Assembly (NCBI GenBank): GCA_023091735.1
Contig: JALKBU010000452.1
Location: forward strand, 1-39,192
Direction: 5' to 3'
Source of the DNA: Trichomonas tenax
Taxonomy: Eukaryota > Parabasalia > Trichomonadida > Trichomonadidae
Length of the DNA stretch: 39,192 nucleotides
Numbering within the stretch: position 1 is the first letter of the stretch; each line of letters starts with the position of its first letter. This document shows, piece after piece, positions 13,658-23,395 of the stretch. The position numbers were made by a program, and so were the translations under genes. The notes under the pieces are model-generated. The model did no database searches, was not told where the DNA came from, and was given only the letters and a program-made list of their open reading frames with translations.

Positions 13658-15526
13658 ATGGCTGGATTATTATTCCTTTTGCCATTGTTCTCGTCTGGTT
13701 ACTTTGGGGTGGAACTGATATCGTTCCTGCTTCATAAGTACATCGATCAAGAGATGCGATTTTTATTAGGCTCAATTTTTGGTATACATGTATTATCATT
13801 ATCATTTTACTTGATATCTATTGTTTTGAAGTTAGAATTTACATTAGGTTTGTACATTTCAATTATATTTTCAGCAATTGGATTTCTCATTCAATTAATT
13901 TCGAAGCCAACACAAAGCCAAGCAATACTCCACAAGAAAGATTACATTTTTCTTGTTATTATCCCTTCTATTTTTGTTTCATTCATTTTATTTAATGGAA
14001 CTTTTACATCTAATTCTCAAGTTACAGTTTCACAGTATAATTCGTTCTTAGATCACATCTCGTTTATAAATTCTCTAATATACGGCGTTAATAATGAAAA
14101 TCAGAATTTCAAAAATTATACAAATCCTTCTTTTTCACGAAAGCCATACAAAAACGCCATTTTACCTGACGTACTATCGGCTTCGTTAGTTAAATGCTTT
14201 GATTGTCCTGTTCATGCTTCGATTGTAATTCCTTCTCTTATTTATGTTTATGCTTCTTTTTATATATTCGCAAGATTAATTATCATGCTTACTAACTCTA
14301 CAGCCACCCTTTATTTCGGTTTTTTCACGTTCCTTTTCTTCGGAGGCCGTGGATATATCTTCCTTGCAAATCCCTCTTCTTGGGCCGATCCAAAACTTGA
14401 TTTCTTATCGAATTGGGGTGATGATAGAAGGCAATTTGCATTCCATCCTATTTTCTATCTCTTGATTGGAAATCGTGATGCACTGTTTAGTTTCCCTCTT
14501 GCTTTGTCATTGATAATTTTGCTCATTAATGATGAGTATGGAAAACAAGCAAGATTTCAAGTTCATATTTTGAGTGGATTCATTTGTTCTCTTTTGTCAT
14601 TAACAGATATCAACGCTTACTATGCTATGCTGCTTTGGTGTTTCCCATATTCTATTCTTCAGATAGCATTCTCAACACAACAAAAGAAGATCCAAATATT
14701 CTCGAAATGGACATACTTCTATGTTACATCAATTCTAATAAGAGTTTTTCAGTACTTCGGCAAGATATCTCCATACGAAGAGAAAATGGTATTCAATCCT
14801 CTGTGGAATGATATTGAAGGTTCATTCTTTAAGTTTTGGAATAATGGACTTCACATGGTTTTAGTATACAGTGTTTTTCAAGGAATTATTACTTTAGACA
14901 AAAAGCAAATATTAGTATTCATTCCTTCACTTCTGCATTTAGTTTTTGCAAGTGTATTTAGATACCAAAGTAATATATTCGATAACTTCACTTTCTTGTT
15001 GTATTGCTTTATTCCTTTATCATGTGCAACAATTGGAAACTTCCTCAGAATAATATGGACAAAAATCTCCAGCAGATCAATAATTTTCTTCGTTTTGATT
15101 GCGCTTCCACTCTGGAGTGCAGGGCTAATGTACTCTGCTCGCTCTCTGCGCTTCAAGCAAGTCTTTGCACATCCATATGATGCGCATGATGCAGGAGTTT
15201 GGATAATGGAAAACACAAATCCAAACTCTGTTTGGATATCAAAGAATCCACTCGATTTGCCTACAAACTTGCTTGCTGGTCGCCAGCTTTTAATACCTTA
15301 CTCTAACACTACAGATAAATTGAGTCATGATGGCTTAACACGTATCAAAGCTATAGATTCAATATTTAAGAATCCTGACAATAACTCATTTGTATCAAAG
15401 TATAATATTGAATATATTATCATTGAGTCATCCAACACCGAAGGTCTATCTTCACTCATGAAGTCACTCGACTGGGAACTCGTTATGTTCTCATCCATCT
15501 ACTTTATCTTCAGAAACACCATTTAG
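13658..15526 (+). CDS. Polytopic GT-C-like glycosyltransferase
   Basis: This 622-residue protein has an N-terminal signal-anchor-like helix and about 10-12 membrane segments up to residue ~500. A soluble tail of about 115 residues follows. The first large loop has SFLDHISFINSLIYG (about 129-143), with an Asp-His (D132-H133) where GT-C enzymes carry their catalytic Asp. The tail pattern (GVWIMENTNPNSVWISK, LLAGRQLL, then KYNIEYIIIES) is typical of bacterial and archaeal GT-C membrane glycosyltransferases using lipid-linked sugars. I cannot name a family. It likely works in the ER membrane on the lumenal face. The gene is divergent from the SGF29-like gene and 3.1 kb from the ALG5-like gene. 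A non-enzymatic membrane protein of the same fold is possible. Confidence 0.55.
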   Translation: MAGLLFLLPLFSSGYFGVELISFLLHKYIDQEMRFLLGSIFGIHVLSLSFYLISIVLKLEFTLGLYISIIFSAIGFLIQLISKPTQSQAILHKKDYIFLVIIPSIFVSFILFNGTFTSNSQVTVSQYNSFLDHISFINSLIYGVNNENQNFKNYTNPSFSRKPYKNAILPDVLSASLVKCFDCPVHASIVIPSLIYVYASFYIFARLIIMLTNSTATLYFGFFTFLFFGGRGYIFLANPSSWADPKLDFLSNWGDDRRQFAFHPIFYLLIGNRDALFSFPLALSLIILLINDEYGKQARFQVHILSGFICSLLSLTDINAYYAMLLWCFPYSILQIAFSTQQKKIQIFSKWTYFYVTSILIRVFQYFGKISPYEEKMVFNPLWNDIEGSFFKFWNNGLHMVLVYSVFQGIITLDKKQILVFIPSLLHLVFASVFRYQSNIFDNFTFLLYCFIPLSCATIGNFLRIIWTKISSRSIIFFVLIALPLWSAGLMYSARSLRFKQVFAHPYDAHDAGVWIMENTNPNSVWISKNPLDLPTNLLAGRQLLIPYSNTTDKLSHDGLTRIKAIDSIFKNPDNNSFVSKYNIEYIIIESSNTEGLSSLMKSLDWELVMFSSIYFIFRNTI

Positions 15527-15728
15527 ATTTGTTGTTAAAATAAATTGATCATGTAATCACCAATTACTGCAATATATTGCCTCATATTGGGAAAATAAGA
15601 AGATATCCATGAACTGTGTCTTGCATTATAAAGAATATTTATAAGCTTTCGAAATAAATAAGGTTATTCTCTGAGTCACGAAAATTTTTGGCCCCAGCGG
15701 TTTGAAGAACCATAATTAAAAAAAATAA

Positions 15729-18683
15729 ATGAGTGTTCAATTTCAGCAGAAGTTCAAGCAGGCCGAGACAGCCCTGAACCAGCTCCAGGTCCTCGAGGCC
15801 ACGGGCAACCTCCGCCAAGCTTTCGACGCCGGCGCTGAGTATTTCGCTAGACCATTCACACGTGTCTGGGACGCCACACATGAGCGCCTCTTCAAGAGCA
15901 TGCTCAGGCTCGCCTCAGAGCTTATGGTCGCACCAGAGACAGCCATTTTCACAGCCGTCCGTCTTGCAGTCACAAATCCAAACGACACCTTCGCCGACAA
16001 CATTCTCGAGTTCCTTCAGATGTGCGACGAGAGAATGAACATCGAGCAGGAGAGAGCCGACAACCAGCTCAAGAATGCACCAGAATCAGAACTTTTCCAG
16101 AAGATCGACATGAAGAAGCTCCTTCAGGAGTCCGTTGTCAACGCTTCAATCGAATTCACACATAAATGCTACCTCACAATCCTTGAAAGAATTTTCAAGA
16201 TTCAGCGTTTCGAAACTTTGTACCACACAGTCCTTCGCAAGGCTTTCGAGTTCACACAGAAATACAACCGCCCAGAATTCCACAGAGAGTTCTGCGTTTC
16301 TCTTATGTACTACAGAACATCAACAGAAAACCCGCGCCAGGAGACAATCATGAAGATCATCCTTACACAGCTCGTCTGCTTCGAAACATCAATCTACTTC
16401 AAGAAGTACCAGCGCGCTCTCGAAGCTCTCGCTGATGCTTTCGACTTCTCTCTCAAGTACAACAACCTCCCAGTCGAAGTTGAAAAGAAGATCGAAGACA
16501 AGAAACTTGAGATCCTCCAGATCACAAACAACAAGAGACTCGCTGCCATCCAGCGCGCTAACATGATCGACTTCTACGCAAAGAACCCACAGATCGAGCC
16601 ACCAATGCCACTCAAGGAAATGCTCGAACTCGTTATCATCGAGACAGCTGCTGCTCCACTCTTCGAGGAGTCAAGCGTCAGTGACGAAACAGTCAACTTC
16701 CCACTCTTCCTTAAGCAGACATCTGGTGTTATCCCATCTCGTTCTGATGTCCTCGCCCGCCTTATTGCCAAGGCTGATGTCACACCACTCACACTCTTCA
16801 TCAGAGCCGCTGAGGAGGAAACAGATCCATTCGTCATCTCCGAGAGATACCAAGAGTTCGTTCTCACAGCCGATAAGTTCAACAAGGACCTCATCGCTGA
16901 GCTCTCCCAGTACGCTGCTATCCACATCATCGACCGCATCCGTGATCACTATGATACAATCTCATTCTATGAGCTTGGTCAGTTCATCCCATGGATGGAT
17001 CACGTCCCACTCGAGCAACTTCTTGTCCACGCTGCTCGCTTCAACATCATCCCAGCACACATCAACATGCTCACAGGTTACATCTCCCTCCTTCCCAGAG
17101 GCGGTCAGGAGCTCATTCCTTCAATGTCCAACCTCAACAGCAAGCTGAAGAACATCTTCGATCAGTTCCAGCAGATCAACAAGGATATGATCACAATTCT
17201 CCCAACTTCTCCTAATGAGGTCGCATGCAAGAAGCAGCAGATGAGAGAGATCTACGATATCCCATGCAAGCAGTACAATGAGCGTCCAGCTGATCTTGTT
17301 CGCATTGTTAAGCAGATCGAAATCCAGAACGCCAAGCTCAGAGAAATCGAGGAAGCCAAGTATGCTGAACAGCGCAAGGCTGAGCAGGAGACAGAGCGTG
17401 CCAAGCGTCGTGAGGAAGAAGAGCGCAACAAGGAGAGAAAGAAGCGTGCTGATCAGTATGAATACAGATATGCTGAGTGCCAGATCATTGCTGAGTCTCT
17501 TAACATGGACTTGAAGGACTTCATCAAGAAGCCACTTGGCCCAGGCAAACCAGTTGAGACAGGCCGCAAGCACGATGATCTTGAATTCATCGAGATGAAG
17601 AGCGATGAGCTTAAGAGACTTTACGTTCAGGAAATGCAGTCCAAGAGCGACAGCATCCAGCGCACAATGATGTTGGTCAAGGCAGAGATCGGTAAGAACC
17701 GTGTTATGTCAAGAATGGCCATGAAGCACAAGCTCGAGACAGGTGGTGTCCTTGCTAAGGAAGCCGAGCTTGTTCCAAAGATGATGGCTGCAATGGAGAA
17801 GAACCGCAAGAAGAACTTCGAGGAAGAAAAGGCCAACTACGAGAAGATCCAAGGAGCTCTTAAGGAAGTTGTTCCATTATATGACGCCCTCAAGCAGAAG
17901 CTGAAGGAACAGGGAATGGAAGGACGCTCTGTCAAGCAACAGCCAGCTGCTCCAACAGGTGCCGGATATGTCACCCTTGCACAAAGAAAGCAAGAAGAGG
18001 AAGCAAAGAAGGCTGCAGAACAGAAGCCAGAAGAAGATACTCAGGCCAAGGCTTCCGAGGAAGAGGAAGCAAAGAAGAAAGCTGAGGAGGAAGCAAAGAA
18101 GAAGGCTGAGGAGGAAGCAAAGAAGAAGGCTGAGGAGGAAGCAAAGAAGAAGGCTGAGGAGGAGGCTAAGAAGAAGGCTGAGGAAGAGGCTAAGAAGAAG
18201 GCCGAACCAAAGAAGGAAGATGATGAATATGAATACTATGAAGAGGAAGAAGAGATTGTTGAGAAGGTTCCAAAGAAGACAGGTTGGGGTGGTGTCAATC
18301 TCAAGCAAACAGATCAGCCAGTCAATGTTGGACCACAGTCTCCTCAAAAGAGACTACAGCCAGTTCCAACTTCTGCAGGCAAGTACCAGCCACCACAAAG
18401 AAGCCAACAAGGCCCAGCCGCTAGATACGGCGGTCCATCAAGAGGTCCACAAGATCCAGCCACAAGATTCGGTGGTACAAGACAGCCACAACCAGATCCA
18501 GCCGCAAGATTCGGTGGTACAAGACAGCCACAACCAGATCCAGCCGCAAGATTCGGTGGTACAAGACAGCCACAACCAAATCCGGCCGCAAGATTCGGTG
18601 GTACAAGACAGCCACAACCAAATCCGGCCGCAAGATTCGGTGGTACAAGACAGCCGCAGCCGCAGCCACCACGTAGAAAGTAA
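15729..18683 (+). CDS. eIF3a: Translation initiation factor eIF3 subunit a
   Basis: This 984-residue protein matches eIF3a along its length. The N-terminal helical repeats (from QFKQAETALNQLQ, residues 4-300) are followed by a PCI domain (about 310-480, including LGQFIPWMDHVPLEQLLVHAARF). A long charged helical spectrin-like region comes next (about 525-770), then a Glu/Lys repeat (779-826) and a Pro/Gln/Arg tail with five 14-residue repeats. eIF3a is the scaffold of eIF3 on the 40S subunit. Codon use is strongly biased to C-ending codons (CTC, ATC, GTC), unlike its neighbours, as expected for high expression. The stop overlaps TAAA. It is convergent with RAD17, with 60 bp between stops. The upstream 200 bp show no TGTCA motif close to the ATG. 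Confidence 0.93.
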   Translation: MSVQFQQKFKQAETALNQLQVLEATGNLRQAFDAGAEYFARPFTRVWDATHERLFKSMLRLASELMVAPETAIFTAVRLAVTNPNDTFADNILEFLQMCDERMNIEQERADNQLKNAPESELFQKIDMKKLLQESVVNASIEFTHKCYLTILERIFKIQRFETLYHTVLRKAFEFTQKYNRPEFHREFCVSLMYYRTSTENPRQETIMKIILTQLVCFETSIYFKKYQRALEALADAFDFSLKYNNLPVEVEKKIEDKKLEILQITNNKRLAAIQRANMIDFYAKNPQIEPPMPLKEMLELVIIETAAAPLFEESSVSDETVNFPLFLKQTSGVIPSRSDVLARLIAKADVTPLTLFIRAAEEETDPFVISERYQEFVLTADKFNKDLIAELSQYAAIHIIDRIRDHYDTISFYELGQFIPWMDHVPLEQLLVHAARFNIIPAHINMLTGYISLLPRGGQELIPSMSNLNSKLKNIFDQFQQINKDMITILPTSPNEVACKKQQMREIYDIPCKQYNERPADLVRIVKQIEIQNAKLREIEEAKYAEQRKAEQETERAKRREEEERNKERKKRADQYEYRYAECQIIAESLNMDLKDFIKKPLGPGKPVETGRKHDDLEFIEMKSDELKRLYVQEMQSKSDSIQRTMMLVKAEIGKNRVMSRMAMKHKLETGGVLAKEAELVPKMMAAMEKNRKKNFEEEKANYEKIQGALKEVVPLYDALKQKLKEQGMEGRSVKQQPAAPTGAGYVTLAQRKQEEEAKKAAEQKPEEDTQAKASEEEEAKKKAEEEAKKKAEEEAKKKAEEEAKKKAEEEAKKKAEEEAKKKAEPKKEDDEYEYYEEEEEIVEKVPKKTGWGGVNLKQTDQPVNVGPQSPQKRLQPVPTSAGKYQPPQRSQQGPAARYGGPSRGPQDPATRFGGTRQPQPDPAARFGGTRQPQPDPAARFGGTRQPQPNPAARFGGTRQPQPNPAARFGGTRQPQPQPPRRK
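18063..18206 (+). repeat. Six 24-bp tandem repeats inside eIF3a
   Basis: About six near-identical 24-bp units encode EEAKKKAE (residues 779-826), forming a charged helix. Synonymous differences (GCA/GCT, AAA/AAG) show recent stepwise expansion. Copy number probably varies between strains. Confidence 0.85.
18462..18671 (+). repeat. Five 42-bp tandem repeats at the eIF3a C-terminus
   Basis: Five 42-bp units encode variants of ARFGGTRQPQPDPA (residues 912-981), followed directly by RRK and the stop. A diverged sixth unit (ARYGGPSRGPQDPA) precedes them. Units are almost identical in DNA, with Asp/Asn and Ala/Thr exchanges. The Arg/Gly/Pro/Gln composition suggests a disordered RNA- or protein-binding tail. 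Confidence 0.85.
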
Positions 18684-18743
18684 AGCGAGGTAAAAATAGA
18701 ATATTTTTAAAAAAGATTATTTATAAAACAAACAAAAATAATA

Positions 18744-20120
18744 TTAATCGGAAAGGAAGTTCCCGTCATTATAATTATAGCTATCTTCATCATCCGAAAT
18801 TGGATCGTCTTCTAATATCAGCCTTTCTTCTTCTTTTTCTTGCTCCGTTGCTGTGTATTGCCGCTGTTGTTTCGCAGGAACATAACTGACATCATTATCC
18901 GGATCCTCGAATAACAGTATCTCCATTTCTTCAATTTTGCTGCTGTGCCACTGCTTTGGCCAGCATTTGAATGGCGTTTCCGGATCAACCCTCCGAAGCC
19001 GCAGAGTTGACTTGTAGCCATGTCGAAGCGCATGGAAAGTCACGGGCGGCGGGTGCTGGTTAATCTCTACGATCGACCGCATCGATATTCCAACGCATGA
19101 CTCTATATATTTGTCGTCCTCGTTCCATCCGGTCGCCAGCATCGTGTCCACGAGGGAGAAGTAGTCTGCTGTGTCGGAAATCTCCTCAATCTCTGTATAA
19201 AAGTCGAGATAGTTATCAAACAAAGTGTTGAACAAACGCTTCGGCTCTGTTCTGCTTATTTTTATGATATTTTCTGGCGTCCTCTTCTTTTTTTGGTATA
19301 AAATCTCGCCTATAGCCTGAAAGAACGTCAGGGAATCGTATGCTCCGGATGAGAAACCCCTTGTGAACTGGAAATGGTTGACCAACAATCTTATATCGCC
19401 AATGTTATCGGCCATCAGTGCATCCATCAGCTCATTTGTCATATGTACACCCTCCATACTCCCAATTCGCTTCAAAACACGCTTCATCACGGTCGGAGGG
19501 GTCGGATTCGTATGCAATTTGAAAATGCTTGTCATTCTCTTGTCTTCTATCAGCTTGTTCTGTGATGTATCAATAATCCACACTATTGGGAATCTGAATT
19601 CTGGCGATACATTGTATAATCTTAATATTTCGAAAAACTCGTTCTCAAAGCTGTCTGGGACAATCATGTTGTCAAGAAGAAGAATATGTTTTCGCGTGAA
19701 ATTCTGTACACACGACAATTGTGCGCGAGAAAGGAAAGATGACAATGTTGGAATGAAATTTGATCTGTATTGTCGAATATCGTCCTCGAATTCGTTGCTT
19801 ACGAACATCTGTGAGTCGCTCACTATCTCATTATTGGGTGAAAACTCTAAAATCGATATCTGATCAATGTTGCAAACTGTTTTTACGAGCGTTGTCTTAC
19901 CGCTGCCGCATGGCCCCTGGATGGCGATTATCCTCTGATGGGCATTCGTGATTTTGAAGACTATGTTGAAAATATCTCTCAATTCTCGCGGCTTCTTCTT
20001 CACTTCGAAGAAAGGAAGGTCCTCTATCGTCGTCGGAGCGTACCTCTCCGTCCACAGCTGTGAGTGCACCTTATTCTTCGTCGGGTGCTGGCTGTTTAAG
20101 AGATGTTTCCGTCGCGTCAT
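18744..20120 (-). CDS. RAD17: RAD17 checkpoint clamp loader
   Basis: This 458-residue AAA+ protein has WTERYAPTTIEDLPFF (residues 23-38), as in RAD17, where the clamp loader meets its WxxKYxP signature. Walker A is GPCGSGKTTL and a Walker B-like strand is HILLLDN. The mid-part (lid and helical collar) is diverged. The C-terminus is very acidic (DDPISDDEDSY), like the acidic tail of RAD17. RAD17 with Rfc2-5 loads the 9-1-1 clamp at damaged or stalled DNA to activate ATR. Length is shorter than the ~670 residues of animals. The start is the ATG at 20120; the frame can be extended only to a TTG at 20150. The unusual Asn after the Walker B Asp suggests weakened ATP hydrolysis. An RFC-like subunit is the alternative. 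Confidence 0.75.
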   Translation of the reverse strand: MTRRKHLLNSQHPTKNKVHSQLWTERYAPTTIEDLPFFEVKKKPRELRDIFNIVFKITNAHQRIIAIQGPCGSGKTTLVKTVCNIDQISILEFSPNNEIVSDSQMFVSNEFEDDIRQYRSNFIPTLSSFLSRAQLSCVQNFTRKHILLLDNMIVPDSFENEFFEILRLYNVSPEFRFPIVWIIDTSQNKLIEDKRMTSIFKLHTNPTPPTVMKRVLKRIGSMEGVHMTNELMDALMADNIGDIRLLVNHFQFTRGFSSGAYDSLTFFQAIGEILYQKKKRTPENIIKISRTEPKRLFNTLFDNYLDFYTEIEEISDTADYFSLVDTMLATGWNEDDKYIESCVGISMRSIVEINQHPPPVTFHALRHGYKSTLRLRRVDPETPFKCWPKQWHSSKIEEMEILLFEDPDNDVSYVPAKQQRQYTATEQEKEEERLILEDDPISDDEDSYNYNDGNFLSD

Positions 20121-20453
20121 CTTTTTGGAAAATTTTTTTCTATTTTTCAATAATTTTTAGTTCCGTCAACATTATTCTCCATGGAATTCACTTTTTCAAA
20201 CATATTTATCACAAATTTTTTTATTTATTCTTCCACAAAATAAAAATATCAAAACTAACATCCAAATCACTGTCTTTAGCATACAGAAACTAAATTTACA
20301 CCTATCCCTCATTGTTTAAATCATAAATATGTGAATAAATTTTTCATTCAATATTTTATATTAACATTTGATAAAGTCACAAATATACATTCTCTATGCT
20401 GCTGTTAATCGATTTGCATGTTGCTAATAGTTTTAATGAAGAATGAATAAAAA
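20121..20453. other. Divergent intergenic region, RAD17 / DDB1
   Basis: AT-rich sequence without a recognised gene or RNA. The functional part appears to be the motif cluster at its right end (20454-20522). Confidence 0.4.
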
Positions 20454-20522
20454 TGTCATGTAAACAATAATTTTGTCATGTAAGAAGTATAATTTTGTTA
20501 CATTTTCCTCCTGTCACCTTTT
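20454..20522 (+). promoter_or_regulatory. TGTCA-type motif cluster upstream of DDB1
   Basis: Two exact copies of TGTCATGTAA (20454-20463, 20474-20483), a TTTTGTTACATTTT (20493-20506) and TGTCACCTTTT (20512-20522) precede the ATG at 20525. The last copy starts 13 nt before the ATG and looks like the initiator. The 10-bp word TGTCATGTAA recurs in the CENP-C/113-aa promoter. Confidence 0.55.
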
Positions 20523-20524
20523 AG

Positions 20525-23359
20525 ATGAGCTTTGCTATCTCGGAGGTTCTGTCGCCAACGAGCATAACAACGGCAGAACTTATACCGTCATTCAGCCCGA
20601 ATGGCGACGTTCTCGCTGCCGCTCGCGGAAACAGACTGTATTTGTACCCGATTGAGGGCGAAATCCTCGGAACGCCCAAAATCGTTACTTTATACGGAAC
20701 AATTTTCAAAATTCTTCCTCTAAAAACATCGATGGTCTCCAACATTCTCGTTATTTTGACAGATTTACGCTCGTGCGTCTTGAATTGCGACGATGATGGA
20801 AATATCAACACGATTTCGTCAGGAAACCTCACTCCTTCGCCGCCGTGTCTGCCTCTCGATGAGATAAAGTACGCTGTTATCCCGTCCGCCTTAGTTATGA
20901 AATTTCACAGCAACGATCTCACTGTTATTCCAATCAACGGCCAAAGCGAGTTAGGAACGCCGTTCCCAATCACGTTGTCCTGCAAATCTATTGTTGATTT
21001 CGTCTTCATCGGCCCAATTTCGAGAGTTACACGACTCGCGGTTTTGACAAACGAATTTCACGACAGTCCGAAGCTCCACCTCTTCGAAATCGACTTAACG
21101 AACAATGTCGGCACTGAAGACATCAATCAGACGGTTTCTCTCCCTGAAGATACGTACATGATCTTCCCGTATCTGCCGGAGACTCACTCAGTCGTCATGA
21201 GCTTCTCCAGCGTCAAGGCAATCAGCGTCACATACGCTTCAGGTCTGCCGCCAAAACCATCGAGTTTCACGATTTTCACGCCAAACAAACTTCCTTGGCT
21301 CGCGCAGATGAAGGATAATTTCTACGCGTTCATCGATGAAGTCGGAACGATTCGTGTATCCGAAATATCAGAAGATAACACACTCAGATTTACAGATCTC
21401 GGAAAAACATCGATTCCATCGGCTGTTGTTGCAGTCACAGACTCTCTGCTGTTTGTTGCTGCTAAATCAGGCGCTGCTTCCTTATATGAAGTTCAACACA
21501 CAAAACTTGATAAAAAGATGATCATTGACAGCGCAGACTTTGTAAAGGAGTTCACAAACAATCACATCTTGTTCCAGTGCGCTGTTGCACGCCTTGATCG
21601 CGCGATTAAGGTGAAGCCGAGCTTCGTTCTCGGAATGAAAGGCGTAACAAACGTTTGGGCAAATGAAACGCCAGAAAACGACTATTTGACGATTTCTTCA
21701 CCAACAAACACATTCTTCCTTGAGGGAATGGACGGTGTCTACGAGGAATCAAGCACAAAACTCATTACAGACGAGCCAACGATTCATTTCTCGTTTGAGC
21801 CGACGATCCAAATCACCCCAAAGCACGCAACATTTGGCGGAAAGACAATTGAAGGAGTGTTCACAAATGGCGCTTCTAACTCTGATCACGTCCTTCTTGT
21901 TTCTCCAAACGAAGCTGTTATGTATGACCTTGAACACAACGAAGTCTACAAATTCGAGGGATCATTCACCGCTGTTGCCCTTGCTGACAAACTTTTGGCT
22001 CTCGCAACAAATACAATGATTAAGGTATTCAATCCACAGTTCGAAGAAGTTACATATGTTAACGTCGCCTCTCCGATTGCATCGATGGCAATCCACAACG
22101 GAAACGTCTTCGCTGCTCACGCATTCGGCTATGTGACCATCATCTCAGGCATTCGCTACCACACGGTCAACTGCGACGGCTTCCACTCATCTGTCAGAGT
22201 TATCAACAACAAAGTGATCGTCTTCGGGGAGACTCCGGTCTGCTTCGATGGCAGCGGCTTCATGGTCTATGGACAGCAGAGAACAATCGACGGCTGCTTC
22301 CTTAACGGCTCTGTCGTCTCAGTAATGCGCGATGGACTCTCGTTTGGAATGGAGCAGAATCAATCATTGAATGCTACAACATACCACGACGACAAACTTC
22401 CATCAACGATCAGAGAGATCAAAGGAGGCTTCGTCATTGCATACGTGGACTCACTCTACACATGCAGTGATCTTCAGAGCGTCAAACATCTTGTTCAGAA
22501 ATTCGATACAGAAATTGTCGGCATCGAAACATTCGATGATGTTCTTATCGTGTTAACAAAGAGGATAGTCTATCTCATGGCTGTCGACTCCCCAACATCC
22601 GTCTACGCAGGCCCAGCGCACAAGAATCACCAGGATGCTGTCTGTTGCGGAGTATTCAACGACCAGCTTTATATTATGTATGCTTACTCTGTCAAGTTCT
22701 ACCATATCGAGAGAACGCCAAACACCATCGAACTCGCGGATTCTGGCACTCCACGTCTTGATAACCCCCAGCGCTTCATCGCTGTTGCAACAGGAAATGG
22801 ATTATTCGCGCTTGCTGACGAAGACGGCAAAGTCAGAGTCTTTGGCGGCCCCGGAATGAAAGAGATCGCATGCAGCGCAACAAGCTTCAGGATAACGAAG
22901 CTTGGAATTCTCGGCGATCACATCATTGCCGGCACTCAACTGGGCGAAGTTGTTGCTATCACAGCGATCAACGACGCCGCAAAGCAAATCAGAATCGAAG
23001 CCGCGTCAAGTTTATCATATGGACACGCTGTCACTGCGATCTCTCCAGAGAGGTGCGGAAGTGTTCTCGTCGGCCTCTCGACAGGTCAAGTCTTCAGCGT
23101 CAGGCAGATGTCTCACCCACGCAATTTCGCTCCTGTTTACGAAGCTATAGAAAACCGCGTCTTCTCACTCGGTCATTTCAACAAGCTTTTAGAGCGCTCT
23201 GTTTGGTTCAAGCGCTATATCATCCGCGCGGAACGATTCGTTGACTTAGACATCATCAAGGAATTCATGGAATTACCTTCGGACCTACAACAAACTGTTT
23301 TAGAATTTTCACAGATCAGCAGGGATGATGCCCTTGCGACTCTCTCTCTTTATGCATAA
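20525..23359 (+). CDS. DDB1: DDB1-like triple beta-propeller protein (CPSF-A family)
   Basis: This 944-residue protein is built of WD/beta-propeller strands from start to end. The last segment is diagnostic of the DDB1/CPSF160/SF3B3 family. It has YEAIENRVFSLGHFNKLLERSVWFKRY, then FVDLDIIKEFMELPSDLQQTVLEF, matching the DDB1 end (nmr...WRSF..., FIDGDLIESFLDL...Q..V). KYAVIPSALVMKFHSNDLTVIPI near residues 115-137 also fits the first propeller. It is ~200 residues shorter than animal DDB1. DDB1 links cullin-4 to substrate receptors in DNA repair and chromatin. SF3B3 or CPSF160 are possible, but the short length and the C-terminal helix favour DDB1. Convergent with COG5 (36 bp between stops). Confidence 0.75.
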   Translation: MSFAISEVLSPTSITTAELIPSFSPNGDVLAAARGNRLYLYPIEGEILGTPKIVTLYGTIFKILPLKTSMVSNILVILTDLRSCVLNCDDDGNINTISSGNLTPSPPCLPLDEIKYAVIPSALVMKFHSNDLTVIPINGQSELGTPFPITLSCKSIVDFVFIGPISRVTRLAVLTNEFHDSPKLHLFEIDLTNNVGTEDINQTVSLPEDTYMIFPYLPETHSVVMSFSSVKAISVTYASGLPPKPSSFTIFTPNKLPWLAQMKDNFYAFIDEVGTIRVSEISEDNTLRFTDLGKTSIPSAVVAVTDSLLFVAAKSGAASLYEVQHTKLDKKMIIDSADFVKEFTNNHILFQCAVARLDRAIKVKPSFVLGMKGVTNVWANETPENDYLTISSPTNTFFLEGMDGVYEESSTKLITDEPTIHFSFEPTIQITPKHATFGGKTIEGVFTNGASNSDHVLLVSPNEAVMYDLEHNEVYKFEGSFTAVALADKLLALATNTMIKVFNPQFEEVTYVNVASPIASMAIHNGNVFAAHAFGYVTIISGIRYHTVNCDGFHSSVRVINNKVIVFGETPVCFDGSGFMVYGQQRTIDGCFLNGSVVSVMRDGLSFGMEQNQSLNATTYHDDKLPSTIREIKGGFVIAYVDSLYTCSDLQSVKHLVQKFDTEIVGIETFDDVLIVLTKRIVYLMAVDSPTSVYAGPAHKNHQDAVCCGVFNDQLYIMYAYSVKFYHIERTPNTIELADSGTPRLDNPQRFIAVATGNGLFALADEDGKVRVFGGPGMKEIACSATSFRITKLGILGDHIIAGTQLGEVVAITAINDAAKQIRIEAASSLSYGHAVTAISPERCGSVLVGLSTGQVFSVRQMSHPRNFAPVYEAIENRVFSLGHFNKLLERSVWFKRYIIRAERFVDLDIIKEFMELPSDLQQTVLEFSQISRDDALATLSLYA

Positions 23360-23395
23360 ATATTATTTATTTTTTTCTTTATCAAACAAAACAAT

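Noticed and set aside
17959..18693. 244-aa Arg-rich ORF in another frame of eIF3a
   Set aside because: A by-product of the repeat regions of eIF3a read out of frame; the composition is an artefact of GA-rich DNA.
20121..20150. Longer RAD17 start
   Set aside because: The extended frame begins at TTG, not ATG; the first ATG is at 20120.
3172..23359. UBC12, DDB1 and Rpn5 as a ubiquitin-related gene cluster
   Set aside because: They lie on different strands, far apart, with unrelated genes between; functional overlap is expected by chance among housekeeping genes.
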